64,000 nt of DNA from Carpediemonas membranifera (lineage: Eukaryota > Fornicata): positions 124,001 through 188,000 of the forward strand of contig JAHDYR010000024.1 in the NCBI GenBank assembly GCA_019828565.1, in the 5' to 3' direction. Shown piece after piece: positions 50,238-60,675 of this stretch. Numbering within the stretch: position 1 is the stretch's first letter; the number at the start of each line of letters is the position of its first letter. A model generated the notes under the pieces. It was not told where the DNA came from. It ran no database searches and was given only the letters and a program-made list of their open reading frames with translations. Made by a program: the position numbers and the translations under genes.

Positions 50238-52102
50238 AATTTCTTGCTCAGAAATGAAGTATTCATTAAATTTAAGCTATTTAGAGATAAACGAAGGTCT
50301 TCTTTAGAGTCCATATGATGTACGTAGAGCATGGAAAGAAGCTCTGGCTCTGACTCCTTGCCTGGTTTGAGCATTTCGCCGTGCAGGTTAAGACGAAACG
50401 ATAAAATGGACAATAACAGAAAATCTAACAGGTAGATTCACTACGATAGTGATTATGTGAGTAGTTGAAAGGAGGTACATATGCGCATAATCACTTTCAG
50501 AGTGAATCTACCTGTTAGATTTTGAGATATGGTCGATTTCTTGTTTTTTGACTTGGCTAGAGTCGAATTGAAGAAAAGGAGAGGCTATTACTCAGGGAAT
50601 ATTGCTCGTCAAAGAAAAAGCAAGCAAGGCCGCGAGGTATGGCCACCCGACCTACAAGATGGGCTGGGTGTCATCGCGTAAGGACGACCGGTCGTGCGCG
50701 GTCAACGCTGACAAAACTTAGCGATTCAGAGAAATAAATGGCGCCACCGTATTCAGCACAAGGCAGTGAACTCAGCTATATGTTTTTTTCTCAGTATATT
50801 TACCCAGCGGCTGATCCCACAGTTTAAGGACGGGTATTAGCCTGCACTTTGCATGAAAAAATTATGCCTGAACACGACCAATTATCCAAAACACAGCATT
50901 TAGCATGCAACAGGAGCTGGAAGCAGCTGCAACATCTATTCTAGGCCATTCCACAACCATTACGCAAGAAATTGACGCAATAGAGGCCATTCAGTCCCAT
51001 TACTTCATAGATTCACGCTTGAACGATATTACGAGCCTTATCAGGCGAGAAACAAGAAAGCTGAACGCGATTGGTGACTCCTTTCTCGCTGAGACATATG
51101 CAGCATACTGACAGCCACGACACGCTGTTCAAGCAGATTTAAGGGAGCGCCATCACCAAACACGTAAATAGACCTGTATACGACAACCAGAGACGGACGT
51201 ATGAGTCAGAACGGTGTGCTACCGGAATACGCAGGGTGTTTTGTGCCCTGTTGATTCCAGGAGCACGCTGCTCTGGGCCACGTGAGATACCGCGAGACTA
51301 AATCCGATCTTTACTATCTCTTACATATGCAAATATCATGAGTGTGTCCCTGCTCGTGAATGGGAACATCCAGCCAGTCTGAGTCAAAGCTACGGTCTGC
51401 TTTCGACAAGACAGTGCGCCATAGGCCGTTGACTAAACACCATGTGCAGCTTTTGGCACTCAGTCGACCTCTGTTTGAAGGTCAAGTGGATGGTCTATGG
51501 AAGAAGGTGTTGAGGTAGGGCTCGTGTTTGACGGGCAATGAGGAAGGAGAGATCTCACTGGATGTGTGCATCTGCGGCAAGTATGAGTAAAGAATGAAAA
51601 CATGATTGGTAGTTATAGATCGCGAGAATAGGCATTCTCATCTGCATTGCGGAGAAAAAGGAGTTGATGTTGTATTAAGAAAAGGACGAATGCATTATCA
51701 GCCATTTGAATGCATGGCTCCAAACTACACGCGTTTTGGCGTTGATATTGATTATTAAATGCACTGTTGGTAGCCTATTGAGGGATTTCGTCACTGTACT
51801 CGAATGCACAAGTGTGCATTTTATGCTCGCAACGAGACTGAAATGGCGAACTGACGAATAGAAAGAATACGCTGCAAAGGGGGCACAATGCGCTCAGAGA
51901 GCGATACTGCCGACAGTATCGTCTTTTCCTTCATCTGACATTGTAAAGAGGAAGAGTTTATGATTGGAGCATAGCTGATGTCCATAAACACCATTCATAA
52001 GCCAGTCCTGGCTTGTTTTCCACTGCTACTTCTCTCGTTGCGACGCACAGCTAGCTGTCGCGAAATGCACTTTAAGACCAATTTTCACACAGCTACCTGT
52101 GC
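50238..52102. other. X-B left internal region, AT-rich, mostly without genes
   Basis: No confident gene. Holds a ~104-bp foldback (arms 50420-50442 and 50501-50523, 23 bp perfect, with an inner AGTGATTATG/CATAATCACT pairing) and one arm of a ~110-bp inverted repeat (51716-51826) whose partner is at 55572-55685. A 68-codon frame at 50905 is listed separately. Confidence 0.6.
50905..51111 (+). CDS. small hypothetical protein in X-B
   Basis: 68 codons, MQQELEAAATSILGHSTTIT... RLNDITSLIRRETRKL... Amphipathic, helix-like composition, unlike the repeats around it. No recognised domain and no second copy in the window, so it may be chance. Confidence 0.25.
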   Translation: MQQELEAAATSILGHSTTITQEIDAIEAIQSHYFIDSRLNDITSLIRRETRKLNAIGDSFLAETYAAY

Positions 52103-52453
52103 ATGGTGTTCGAGCTAGATAGCGACAAGCTGGAGCGACTTACTTCCTTACCTGGTAATAGTAGACAATATCTGCACGACTTTGAACCTGAAAAGCTGCA
52201 GGTCGTGATCAAAGTTGATGAGCATTATGGTATGGAGGTTCCCACCCTGCTAGCGCTCAAGGACAGTCCGCATGTCCTCCCTGTCGTCGATACAGGTTTT
52301 GTCGACCGTGATCCAGCCTATATGCGGTATTGCAATTTCAGAATTTCGTACATACAAAATTATCAAATACTTGGATTCGACCTAAACTTGGCTCAGATCC
52401 GCAATCCTGAGCTGGAGTGGGTTCATGGGAACATTTTTAAAATTTTAAAGTAG
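52103..52453 (+). CDS. hypothetical 116-aa protein in X-B, kinase N-lobe-like
   Basis: MVFELDSDKLERLTSLPGNS leads to LQVVIKVDEHYGMEVPTLLA and SPHVLPVVDTGFVD. The VVIKV...E...LL..SPHVLPVVD pattern recalls the beta3-alphaC-beta4 part of a protein kinase N-lobe; no catalytic loop follows, so at most a fragment. Position is upstream of the shared block and the OTU gene on the same strand. Confidence 0.35.
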   Translation: MVFELDSDKLERLTSLPGNSRQYLHDFEPEKLQVVIKVDEHYGMEVPTLLALKDSPHVLPVVDTGFVDRDPAYMRYCNFRISYIQNYQILGFDLNLAQIRNPELEWVHGNIFKILK

Positions 52454-52772
52454 TCATGAACATCCAAATTCTAAGACAATCTCCGGTACTGGAAGTAATT
52501 CTGAAATTGCAATACCAACACAAGTTATATTTCTGAAAACCGAATACACGGTGATACTGTTATCTATTAGCTCCAGTAGGGACCCAGGCCAGGTTTTGTA
52601 CACCCTACCCGCTTGCCTCGGAATTCGGACATGCCGAAATTCTGAAATTCGAATACCACCGCCCATTTTTGACGTATGAGATCAGTATCCCATGCCAAAC
52701 CTCAGGACGGCATTGTGTACCTTGTCCTGCCCTGTATCCATTAGATAACCACCCACTTTCCTTTCACAATGT

Positions 52773-53221
52773 GCATTTTATGCTCGCAACGAGACCGAAA
52801 TGAGGATCTTAAGAATAGAAAGAATACTGGCGGCTTTAACGTAGTAGGCATGTGCACAACACTAAGAAACATCAGTAAGCGAGCGCAGAGCATCATTAAA
52901 GCAACAATTATCCCTAAACAACATCAACAACTATAAGTCCACTAGGACCATACGATATGAACTATAAATGAACCACAGAGCAGTATAGATGATTTGAGAG
53001 TACCAGGCATGGCCAGAATACCGCAATACTCGCCCGTTGATCCACGTGACCTCCATCTTGGTCGGTATCCAGAGAACGCCCGTCAGACGCTTGCAACGGA
53101 ACATTTAGGGGGTGCATCCTGAATAGGGCCAGATTTGAGGGACCCTTGGTCTGATATGTCATGACCGAGTTCTCTAGGGGCCTCCACAGTGCGTCCCGAG
53201 GTACGTTAGAGCACCACAGAC
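52773..53221 (+). repeat. shared block D (X-B copy)
   Basis: ~449 bp, ~95% identical by eye to 62630-63067 in the same orientation. In both places it ends a few hundred bases upstream of a different cargo gene on the same strand. No coding frame is conserved. A related shorter start (TTTATGCTCGCAACGAGAC) also occurs at ~51820. Confidence 0.9.
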
Positions 53222-53289
53222 CTTCCCCCAAAAAGCTGACTCCTGGACCCCTTGGCCGGAGCTCGCCCGAAGCGTGCCTCGGCTTGAAC

Positions 53290-53350
53290 TAACGGCAAGA
53301 GAGCATAAAATCAGCCCTTTCGAACCGTGTTTTATGCTCTGCTGCCGTTA
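53290..53350 (+). repeat. hairpin upstream of the OTU-like gene
   Basis: Stem TAACGGCA-AGAGAGCATAAAA with complementary TTTTATGCTCT-GC-TGCCGTTA, 19-bp loop, ~185 bp before the predicted start. Could be regulatory or a foldback insertion. Confidence 0.75.
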
Positions 53351-53533
53351 TAGAATTATTCAAAGGGCCCTCTCTTTGCGCTTTTTTTCTGGTTCGTGGG
53401 ACGAAGTAGGGACGGACAAAAAAGCACATACGGAAGGTATTGGAGGTACTGAGGCCGCCTAGGTACATAGTTGCCGTGTGGATGGTTTCAGTTTATTAAG
53501 GAGGAGCTCCAGGATAAGTTGAAGAAGCAGTTT

Positions 53534-55402
53534 ATGGCACTCGCCGGACCAAGAAGTTCCAAGAAGCTGAAGCATATCGTGTATAGCCAGGAGAAGCGCA
53601 AGGCGCGTAAGGCCATTATTGAGGCCATTGACGCCGAGGAGAAGGACAAGGGCAAGGGCAAGGCCGAGAGCGCTAAGAAAGAACCCGTCGACGATGAGAG
53701 TGGCGTGGACAGTGGTGAAGAGAGCGGCGTCGACGATTCTGAGTTGTGCGACAGTGAGAGTGAGGTGGACTTTGACAACGAGTCCGACGATGAGATTAGA
53801 GAACGCGCGATCAAGCGCCGGCGCGAGAGAAAGATCGCCCAGAAGCTCAAGGAGTGGGAGGACAATAACGCTCGCAACTACGTCCTGTGGCATAGAGTCC
53901 AGAAGGAGGTGCACGGCGAGCTTCGCATTCGCGCCTCTCGAGAGTCAGCTTCGGTTGCTGGGGACAACCACGTCGACGTCCAGTTCGACAGATACCTTCG
54001 CGTATCCAAGCTGCTCGAAATGAAGGACTGGATTCACAAAGACCTCCCATCTCTTCCGATGGAGGCACGAGTGCTCCATCACAAGGCGCAGAAGAGAGTA
54101 CTCGAGCTGGAGGAGACCGTCACGAGGCTGCTGCAAGACGTGGGGTACGCAGCTGACATCTCCATGGGTGCCAGCCCGACACCCGCGCCGTTTCGCCGCG
54201 ACCTACCCCAGTCGGGCACACACCAAGCACGAACGAGTACCCCCCGCCGTACGGGGAAGAGCGACACAATCCACATGAAGCGCAAGGCCCTCATGACAAT
54301 CCCTCAGAAGATCGCTGATGTCGATAGCAACTCAGAGGAGTCAGACGAGGAGGAGATGGTGACAGAGGAGAAGAAGCGCGAGGCACACGAGGAGGTGGTG
54401 ACAGAGGAGAGGAAGGGTGAGTCACATGAGGAGGACGTGACCAAATGCGACGCCTGCATCCAGGCTGAGCCCGAGAAGGCCAGGCCAGAGGACTCGGAGG
54501 AGGAGTCAGAGGAGGAAGAGGAGCCAGTGGAGGAGGGTGAGGCAGAGGAGGAGGAGCAGGAGGACGAGATGGCTGAGTCAGAGGTGAATGCAGAGTCAGA
54601 GGAGAAGCGTGAGGCAGATAAGGAGCAAGAGGCAGACAACGAGGTGGCATTCGAGGCTGAGTCGGACGTTGAATATGTCCAGGTCGACCACGTCGACCCA
54701 GCTTCCGAGCAGATGAGGAGCAGGGAAGTCAAGTTTAGAGTTGACGTCGCCAATCAGCTGGAGAAGAGCAAGCAGTGGGTCAGATACAAAACCCTACCCC
54801 ACGGCAACTGCATAACACACTGCCTCATGATGATCGAGGGCGTCACGGAGCCTCATGCGTTCAAGAGCTGGGAGACGATGACGAATGAAGAGCAGTGTGC
54901 AGTGGAGACGAAGGCGGACAACTACCGCGAGCAGATATACAAGGAAGCGATAGAGATGAACCGGCGGGCCACTCCGGGGTACAGGCGGCCCGAGGAGGGT
55001 CTCCGGGACGAACTTTTCCATGAAGTGTGCAGTGTACACACTGTCACGGAGGAGGGCAACATCGGTAAGCCAATCATGCAGGAGAAGTGGTTGACTCAGT
55101 GGGCTGTTGAAGCCTGGTGCTCAATGACTGGAAAGTCCGTTGCATACCTCCATGTTGTCCGGGATTTTGACCCAAAGATCGATCCAGTCGTCGGCATGTA
55201 CGTTTTTAGCAAGTCTGAGGAGGGCAAGGTGACACATGTCGCGTTTAAGCCCAACGAAAACGGCCAGAGCGCCCTGGCGTGTTTTGCCCAACAGTGTCGC
55301 GAGTGGAAAATCGAGTATGCGGTCGAAGTGACAAGGGGACACGCCACTCTGCGCAAGGTTCCTCCCGGGCTGAAGAGGAGGAGATGGTCAGTGAAGAAGT
55401 AA
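53534..55402 (+). CDS. acidic protein with C-terminal OTU-like cysteine protease domain (X-B cargo)
   Basis: 622 codons from MALAGPRSSKKLKHIVYSQE; the open frame extends upstream to ~53471 without another ATG, so an upstream exon is possible. Residues ~1-130 are very charged (Lys/Glu/Asp), with a coiled region; ~130-230 contain SKLLEMKDWIHKDLPSLPME; ~260-390 are Glu-rich low complexity. The last ~200 residues form an OTU-like domain: VRYKTLPHGNCITHCLMMIE (H-G-N-C in place of D-G-N-C, Cys near 54808), EKWLTQWAVEAWCSMTGKSV, and GKVTHVAFKPNENG (catalytic-position His). OTU proteases remove ubiquitin or similar modifiers. The loss of the Asp may alter catalysis. It lies behind block D and is unrelated in its N-terminus to the LINE C OTU protein. 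Confidence 0.7.
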   Translation: MALAGPRSSKKLKHIVYSQEKRKARKAIIEAIDAEEKDKGKGKAESAKKEPVDDESGVDSGEESGVDDSELCDSESEVDFDNESDDEIRERAIKRRRERKIAQKLKEWEDNNARNYVLWHRVQKEVHGELRIRASRESASVAGDNHVDVQFDRYLRVSKLLEMKDWIHKDLPSLPMEARVLHHKAQKRVLELEETVTRLLQDVGYAADISMGASPTPAPFRRDLPQSGTHQARTSTPRRTGKSDTIHMKRKALMTIPQKIADVDSNSEESDEEEMVTEEKKREAHEEVVTEERKGESHEEDVTKCDACIQAEPEKARPEDSEEESEEEEEPVEEGEAEEEEQEDEMAESEVNAESEEKREADKEQEADNEVAFEAESDVEYVQVDHVDPASEQMRSREVKFRVDVANQLEKSKQWVRYKTLPHGNCITHCLMMIEGVTEPHAFKSWETMTNEEQCAVETKADNYREQIYKEAIEMNRRATPGYRRPEEGLRDELFHEVCSVHTVTEEGNIGKPIMQEKWLTQWAVEAWCSMTGKSVAYLHVVRDFDPKIDPVVGMYVFSKSEEGKVTHVAFKPNENGQSALACFAQQCREWKIEYAVEVTRGHATLRKVPPGLKRRRWSVKK

Positions 55403-55892
55403 GAGTAAAGGATTGATATACCGACCGTATCGCTTATGTTTATGTGACCTTGAGGTTGATTCGCGGTTTGTAGGTGGGTATGGTGCTATATTACTCAGCC
55501 TGCTGTATATGTCTAGTCTACAGCCTGTATGCAGCTGTCTGTGGTGGTAAATATCGTCGGCTGGCCGAGAAAGCATAAACTGCACACTTGTGCATTCGAG
55601 TACAGTGACGAAATCCCTCAATATGCTACCAGCAGTGCACTTAATAACCAATATCAACGCCGAAACGCGTGTAGTTTGGAGCCGTCCAGTTTTTTGCGCT
55701 AGTAATGCCTCCAAAACCCTTTTAATCAACATCATCTTCTGTTATCGACCATGTCAACGAGAATGATCAGAATAAACGACGATTTGGCACTGAATGAACC
55801 TTGTAATGAGACTGGTCAAGCCTGTGGACACGAAAACAGCTCTCAATAACAACATCAAGAAGGCAAGACATGAAGATGGTTTAAATGGAGGA
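55403..55892. other. X-B region between OTU-like gene and minisatellite 2
   Basis: No gene supported. Holds the right arm (55572-55685) of a ~110-bp inverted repeat with 51716-51826, so that block D, the kinase-like ORF and the OTU gene sit between two inverted arms. Confidence 0.6.
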
Positions 55893-56815
55893 GAGCCCCA
55901 GGGGAAGAGAGCCGGGGGGAAGAGCGCCCGGGGGAAGAGAGCCCCAGGAGAGCCCCCGGGGGAAGAGCGCCCGGAGGAAGAGAGCCCCAGGGGAAGAGCC
56001 CCCGGGGGAAGAGCGCCCGGAGGAAGAGAGCCCCAGGAGAGCCACAGGGGAAGAGAGCCGGGGGGAAGAGCCCCAGGAGAGCCCCCGGGGGAAGAGCGCC
56101 CGGAGGAAGAGAGCCCCAGGGGAAGAGAGCCGGGGGGAAGAGCCCCAGGAGAGCCCCCGGGGGAAGAGCGCCGGGGGAAGAGCCCCAGGAGAGCCCCAGG
56201 GGAAGAGAGCCGGGGGAAGAGCGCCCGAGGAAGAGAGCCCCAGGAGAGCCCCAGGGAAGAGAGCCCCAGGAGAGCCCCAGGGGAAGAGAGCCGGGGGGAA
56301 GAGAGCCCCAGGAGAGCCGGGGGGAAGAGCCCCAGGAGAGCCCCCGGGGGAAGAGCGCCCGGAGGAAGAGAGCCCCAGGAGAGCCCCCAGGGGAAGAGAG
56401 CTGGGGGAAGAGCCCCAGGAGAGCCGGGGGGAAGAGCCCCAGGAGAGCCCCCGGGGGAAGAGCGCCCGGAGGAAGAGAGCCCCAGGAGAGCCCCCGGGGG
56501 AAGAGCGCCGGGGGGAAGAGCCCCAGGAGAGCCCCAGGGGAAGAGAGCCGGGGGGAAGAGCCCCAGGAGAGCCCCCAGGGGAAGAGCGCCCGGAGGAAGA
56601 GAGCCCCAGGAGAGCCCCAGGGGAAGAGAGCCGGGGGGAAGAGCCCCAGGAGAGCCCCGGGGGAAGAGCGCCCGGAGGAAGAGAGCCCCAGGAGAGCCAC
56701 AGGGGAAGAGAGCCGGGGGGAAGAGCGCCCGGAGGAAGAGAGCCCCAGGAGAGCCCCAGGGGAAGAGAGCCGGGGGGAAGAGCCCCAGGAGAGCCACCGG
56801 GGGGAGAGCACGGGG
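55893..56815 (+). repeat. minisatellite 2 (X-B)
   Basis: ~920 bp of G/A-rich units (GAGAGCCCCAGGGGAAGAG and GCCGGGGGGAAGAG variants), open in several frames on both strands because of composition. Inverted and longer (~1.2 kb) in X-A. Not considered coding. Confidence 0.9.
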
Positions 56816-56829
56816 GAGAGAGCATATTG

Positions 56830-56918
56830 GGGCCCCGAAAACGCCAGCACCAGCGCAAGTAAGCTATTCTATTACAAAATGCTTCACTTGCGCTGGTACT
56901 ACAGCGTTTTCGGGGCCC
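56830..56918. repeat. 89-bp hairpin H2 (X-B)
   Basis: Arms GGGCCCCGAAAACGC and GCGTTTTCGGGGCCC with inner CCAGCGCAAGT/ACTTGCGCTGG pairing. Shares the CCCCGAAAACGC core with H1. Inverted duplicate at 60890-60978, where the inner arms are swapped as expected. Confidence 0.9.
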
Positions 56919-57084
56919 TTTGCCCATCTTTCGTTGTCTGATTTTTTTTCGTGCAGAATTCAAACGAGTGCCGCCTGGAAGAGGCTGAGCAGCGGAGCTA
57001 GGCACCTGCGGCACCACTCGTCTGGCCCAGCTCCCGGGTATGCTCCAGAAAATTCTGGTGCAGATTTGGGAGCAGAAATGTCGA

Positions 57085-57175
57085 CGAACCCCGAAAACGC
57101 CATAACCGGCACCAGTGAGCGCATCTTCGTTGATGAAGCTCATTGGTGTTGGCATTATGGCGTTTTCGGGGTTCG
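57085..57175. repeat. 91-bp hairpin H1 (X-B)
   Basis: Inverted copy of 46886-46976. Confidence 0.9.
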
Positions 57176-57237
57176 ATACTGTACTCGTGGCCTGAGGCGC
57201 CCGCACAGCGCCACCACGCCAGCAGCAGCGCCCTCAC

Positions 57238-57565
57238 ATGCCTGATGCCCTCATCCTGGCGCCCTCATCCTGGCGCACTCATCCCTGGCGCCTCATCCCT
57301 GGCGCCCTCATCCATGGCGCCTCATCCCTGGCGCCCTCATCCCTGGCGCCTCATGCCTGGCGCCCTCATCCATGGCGCCTCATCCCTGGCGCCCTCATCC
57401 ATGGCGCCTCATCCCTGGCGCCCTCATCCCTGGCGCCTCATCCCTGGCGCCCTAATCCATGGCGCCTCATCCCTGGCGCCTCATCCCTGGCGCCCTCATC
57501 CATGGCGCCTCATCCCTGGCGCCTCATCCCTGGCGCCTCATTTCTGGCGCCCTCATCGCAGCGCC
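57238..57565. repeat. minisatellite 1 (X-B)
   Basis: Tandem CTCATCCCTGGCGC units, inverted relative to 46575-46830 and ~70 bp longer. Confidence 0.88.
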
Positions 57566-59143
57566 CACACAGCACCCCTACGCCAGCGCCCTCTGCGCCA
57601 CGACGTTACCGCCCTCTGCGCCACACCCACACCGCAACCGCCAGCCCCACGCCAGCCCCGCATCACCGGCGCCCTCAACAGCAAGTTCCATCATCCACAT
57701 CACTCCTTAACAACATCAACGACTCGCCTACCACCGACAGCGATGGCGAAGTCTGCGTTGATGTCGCCAGTGCCAACCCAGTTGGCATACGCGTCGCAAT
57801 GAATGTAAATGTTTACGTGTTCTCTTCGTACCTTCTATCGTCCAGGATCTGCTTTCAGACGTCCATGAGCGATCATCCCTTATCCTGCGGAGCAGCCCAA
57901 CATCAGCTCCAGCGGTTCAGAGCATGCGTACAATGCTTCCGGGGCATGTAGAGTGATCGTGTAGGAGCTTTATGACGATTCCAGGACGTGGAGTTCAGGA
58001 ATACGTCCGTATTACCCAGCAAGTTTCATCATCTCCATTATTGCTGCAGTATTCAAAGTAAACGCGAACAACACGATCTATCTCCATTCATTGGCGCCTC
58101 GAGGAGCGCTTCAGTCCCTCTAGAGCGTGCGTCAGCAGCATTTCGATCGAGATTAAAAATCACCCGAATTCTAGCTCTGTTCTGGCCGCTGCAGGCACCG
58201 CTGGGCGCGATAGAGCTCGGAGCGGCGTTGTCTGCCAAAAAGAGCATATTGCTCCCGGTGAAAATTGAACCCACGATCAGGGGGCTGTGTACAAAGCCTC
58301 TTCCCTCTATGCCACGACTTATGGGAAATCCGCCCTTATTAAGCTTCCTACAGGGAATATAGGCCATTTTGGAGGTATGAGCGACTGGGAGGGGGAGTTT
58401 GGGGGACATTTACGGTGTGGCTGGAGTCTACTCGGGCAGACTATTATAACGAGGCTCAGATCAGACCTCTACGGCAGCTATACGAGGAGAAACGAGCCAA
58501 GCAGCGCGCTAGCGGCCCATGGCTGCAGCAGCGCCCAGCCAAGCTCAGCTATAGGGTCACCAGAGACCCCAAATGACGTGCTGATCAGGTCGACTCCCAT
58601 CTATTGACTTGGTAATTGCAGAGGCCGTCTGAACGCGATGTCCTAATAACCGACTTGGTCGGAGCGGTTCGGCGATGACTCCTCTGTATTCCACGCCTTC
58701 TTCTGATGCCGAAACATGCAGTCCTTTTGAGTCAACGCGCGTCCTGTCCGTCAGGCATGAAGGGCATTCAGCAGAGGCATTGCTGCGGGCTGCAGGCCGC
58801 CCTAGCGCTTCAGGATGGCCAACTGCATGATCTGGACCCATGTCTATCAAATCCATTTTGATCACATCAAACGTGTGTCAAATCCGGCAAATCGATTTTG
58901 CGATAAAAAAAGGGGCAGAGGGGAGGAAGCGACCCATAAGGCGTACCTATGGACCATTTCCTCCACCCTGCCCGTTTTTTGAGTCTCAACTCTCAATTCG
59001 AATTTGTCCCTATGTTACTTTTTTCTAGCAGGATTTAAAGTTTGATACTGCGCATGCGTATTGCTTAGGTATAGCCAAGTACTACCATACCACTTTGAAG
59101 ATCCAGCTCCGGCTCATCGTCGAGTTCATTTTTTCTTGCAACC
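57566..59143. other. element X right internal and subterminal region (X-B)
   Basis: Near-identical inverted counterpart of 41600-46574 without Gypsy2. Holds the intact pre-insertion site of Gypsy2 (58469-58472) and the foldback at ~58905-58980. No gene supported. Confidence 0.65.
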
Positions 59144-59215
59144 GTAGATTATCTAGCTTTTTGAGGTCGAAGATAATCTAGGGTTTAGCAAAGATAATCT
59201 AGGGATGTTGACAGT
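59144..59215 (+). repeat. element X terminal inverted repeat, right (X-B)
   Basis: Inverted partner of 50166-50237, one mismatch; followed by the AT duplication at 59216-59217. Confidence 0.95.
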
Positions 59216-60659
59216 ATGTTCCCCATCTATGAAGTCGTGCATATCCCTGGGCGCGACAACACGGCTGCTGACAGCCTGTCAAGGCTTCCCATCATGTATA
59301 TTGGGGAGAACGCTGTTCTGACTGACGACATCAAGCAATCTCGCTTCCAGTCTGTGCACAGCAGGCATCATGCCGGAGTAGACACCACCCTACACCTCTT
59401 GGAGGTTGCCGGACTCAGTTGGACTGGGGCTCGAAAGGACGTGGAGTCTTATGTAGAACGGTGTGTGACATGTCAGCGCTCACACCGTGCTCAACCAAAT
59501 GTCATGTACATCGAGCGCCAGCTGCCAGCTGACAGGCCGTTGGCCACGCTCCACGTGGATACTATCGGACCTATAACTCCTGAGGACTCGGGCTACCGGT
59601 ATATCATGACATGCGTTGACGGAGGTTCCCACCTCACCCACCTTATCCCTCTTAAGAGCACTGAGGCTCGCGAGACTATTATGGCAATCCGGTCGATCAT
59701 CATCGCGCGTTGGGCGTGCCCCGACCAGATTGTAACTGACAGTGGTACTCAGTTTTGCAACCATGACTTTAAGACCTTCTGCGCTACCTTCGGCATTTAC
59801 CATCGCGTAACTACGCCTGAAAGGCACGAGGCAAATGGCCTCGTTGAGAGATTTAACCGGGGAGGCCAACAAGCACCTTAGGGTCGCTATTGGAACGTTA
59901 TCTGATTGTCCGCGCCACCAATGGCGCAATGCTATGTCCCAAGCGGAGATTAACATCAATGCTACCCCCAGTGTGTCACTGGGAGGCGCTACGCCTAGAG
60001 AGGTTGCTCTTTCGGCTGCACTTGTCCATCACGCTGTTAAGAACGGCGAACCTATCACTCCTGACAGATCGCATATCACTGCCGAGACGCAGGAGCGCGC
60101 TAAGAGCGTTATTGCCAAGCTACAGGCAGCTCAGCTTCACCGGAGGAGGTGGAAGGATGAGCATTTCCCTCGATTCGGTTCGAAGCAGCTCAATATCGGC
60201 GATTGGGTCCTGGTTAAGCGTGACCAGCCTGTACCTCGTCTTGAGTTCCACTTGCGCGGACCTTATCTGGTGACAGGAGCCGCTGACGGTCCTGATACCT
60301 ACAGCCTGATGAATCCTGTGACCAAGGTCATCATCAAGCGTCATGCGAACAGACTCGCAAAGCTCCCTCGTAAGCCCTCTGTTGGAGAGGCCAAGGTTGC
60401 GTTCATGTCCGACACTGTCTGGGGTGTCGTAGACTCTATCGTTGGTTGGCGTCTTGAAGCCGACACTCTCGAGCCAGTTCTGACTGTTCACTGGCTTGGG
60501 CATGAATCAGATGAAGACAGCGAGCGGCGTTACACTGAGATCAAGACGCTCTCCGCTCTCACCCACTATCGTTCATCTCACCCTGACCTTGACCGTGCGA
60601 TCAAGGCTTTCGAGGCCAAGCCTCAGTCCGGTCACAGACGTGCCAACAGACTGGACTAG
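59216..60659 (+). pseudogene. gag-pol: Gypsy3 RNase H end, integrase and chromo-like C-terminus
   Basis: Continues RNase H with MFPIYEVVHIPGRDNTAADS. Integrase zinc site: HSRHHAGVDTTLHLL ... CVTCQRSH (H-H-C-C). Core: LHVDTIGPITPEDSG (D), VTDSGTQFCNHDF (D), ANGLVERFNR (E). A one-base shift near 59860 continues as EANKHLRVAIGTLSDCPRHQ, the C-terminal GDWVLVKRDQPVPRLEFHLR and GPYLVTG, and a tail VVDSIVGWRLEADTLEPVLTVHWLGHESD that resembles a chromodomain. Stop at 60657-60659, then the polypurine tract and the 3' LTR. Confidence 0.88.
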
Positions 60660-60675
60660 TTCCTCTGGAGGGGAA

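Larger units (their letters stand above)
50166..59215 (+). mobile_element. element X, copy X-B (complete, 9,050 bp)
   Basis: Complete copy in Gypsy3 RNase H: 72-bp inverted terminal repeats (50166-50237, 59144-59215; one mismatch) and AT on both sides. Deleting X-B with one AT rejoins RF-MFPIYEVVHIPGRDN in frame, which sets the boundaries. Contains short hypothetical ORFs, a shared ~440-bp block, an OTU-like gene, two minisatellites and two hairpins. No transposase, recombinase, polymerase or integrase is visible, so it is non-autonomous or of an unknown class. Confidence 0.88.

Noticed and set aside
55794-57245. Long Pro/Gly/Arg/Glu-rich frames on both strands of minisatellite 2 (and 60656-62503)
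   Set aside because: Open in up to four frames at once because the repeat units lack stop triplets; no start context or conserved residues.
41528-59215. Large inverted repeat as a single palindromic structure or assembly hairpin
   Set aside because: Empty sites, distinct target duplications and different inner sequences show two separate insertions of one element family; misassembly still cannot be excluded without reads.
50166-59215. Element X as a Polinton/Maverick or Helitron
   Set aside because: No protein-primed polymerase, retroviral-type integrase, capsid, Rep or helicase is visible; Helitrons lack inverted ends and target duplications, and Polintons make longer duplications.
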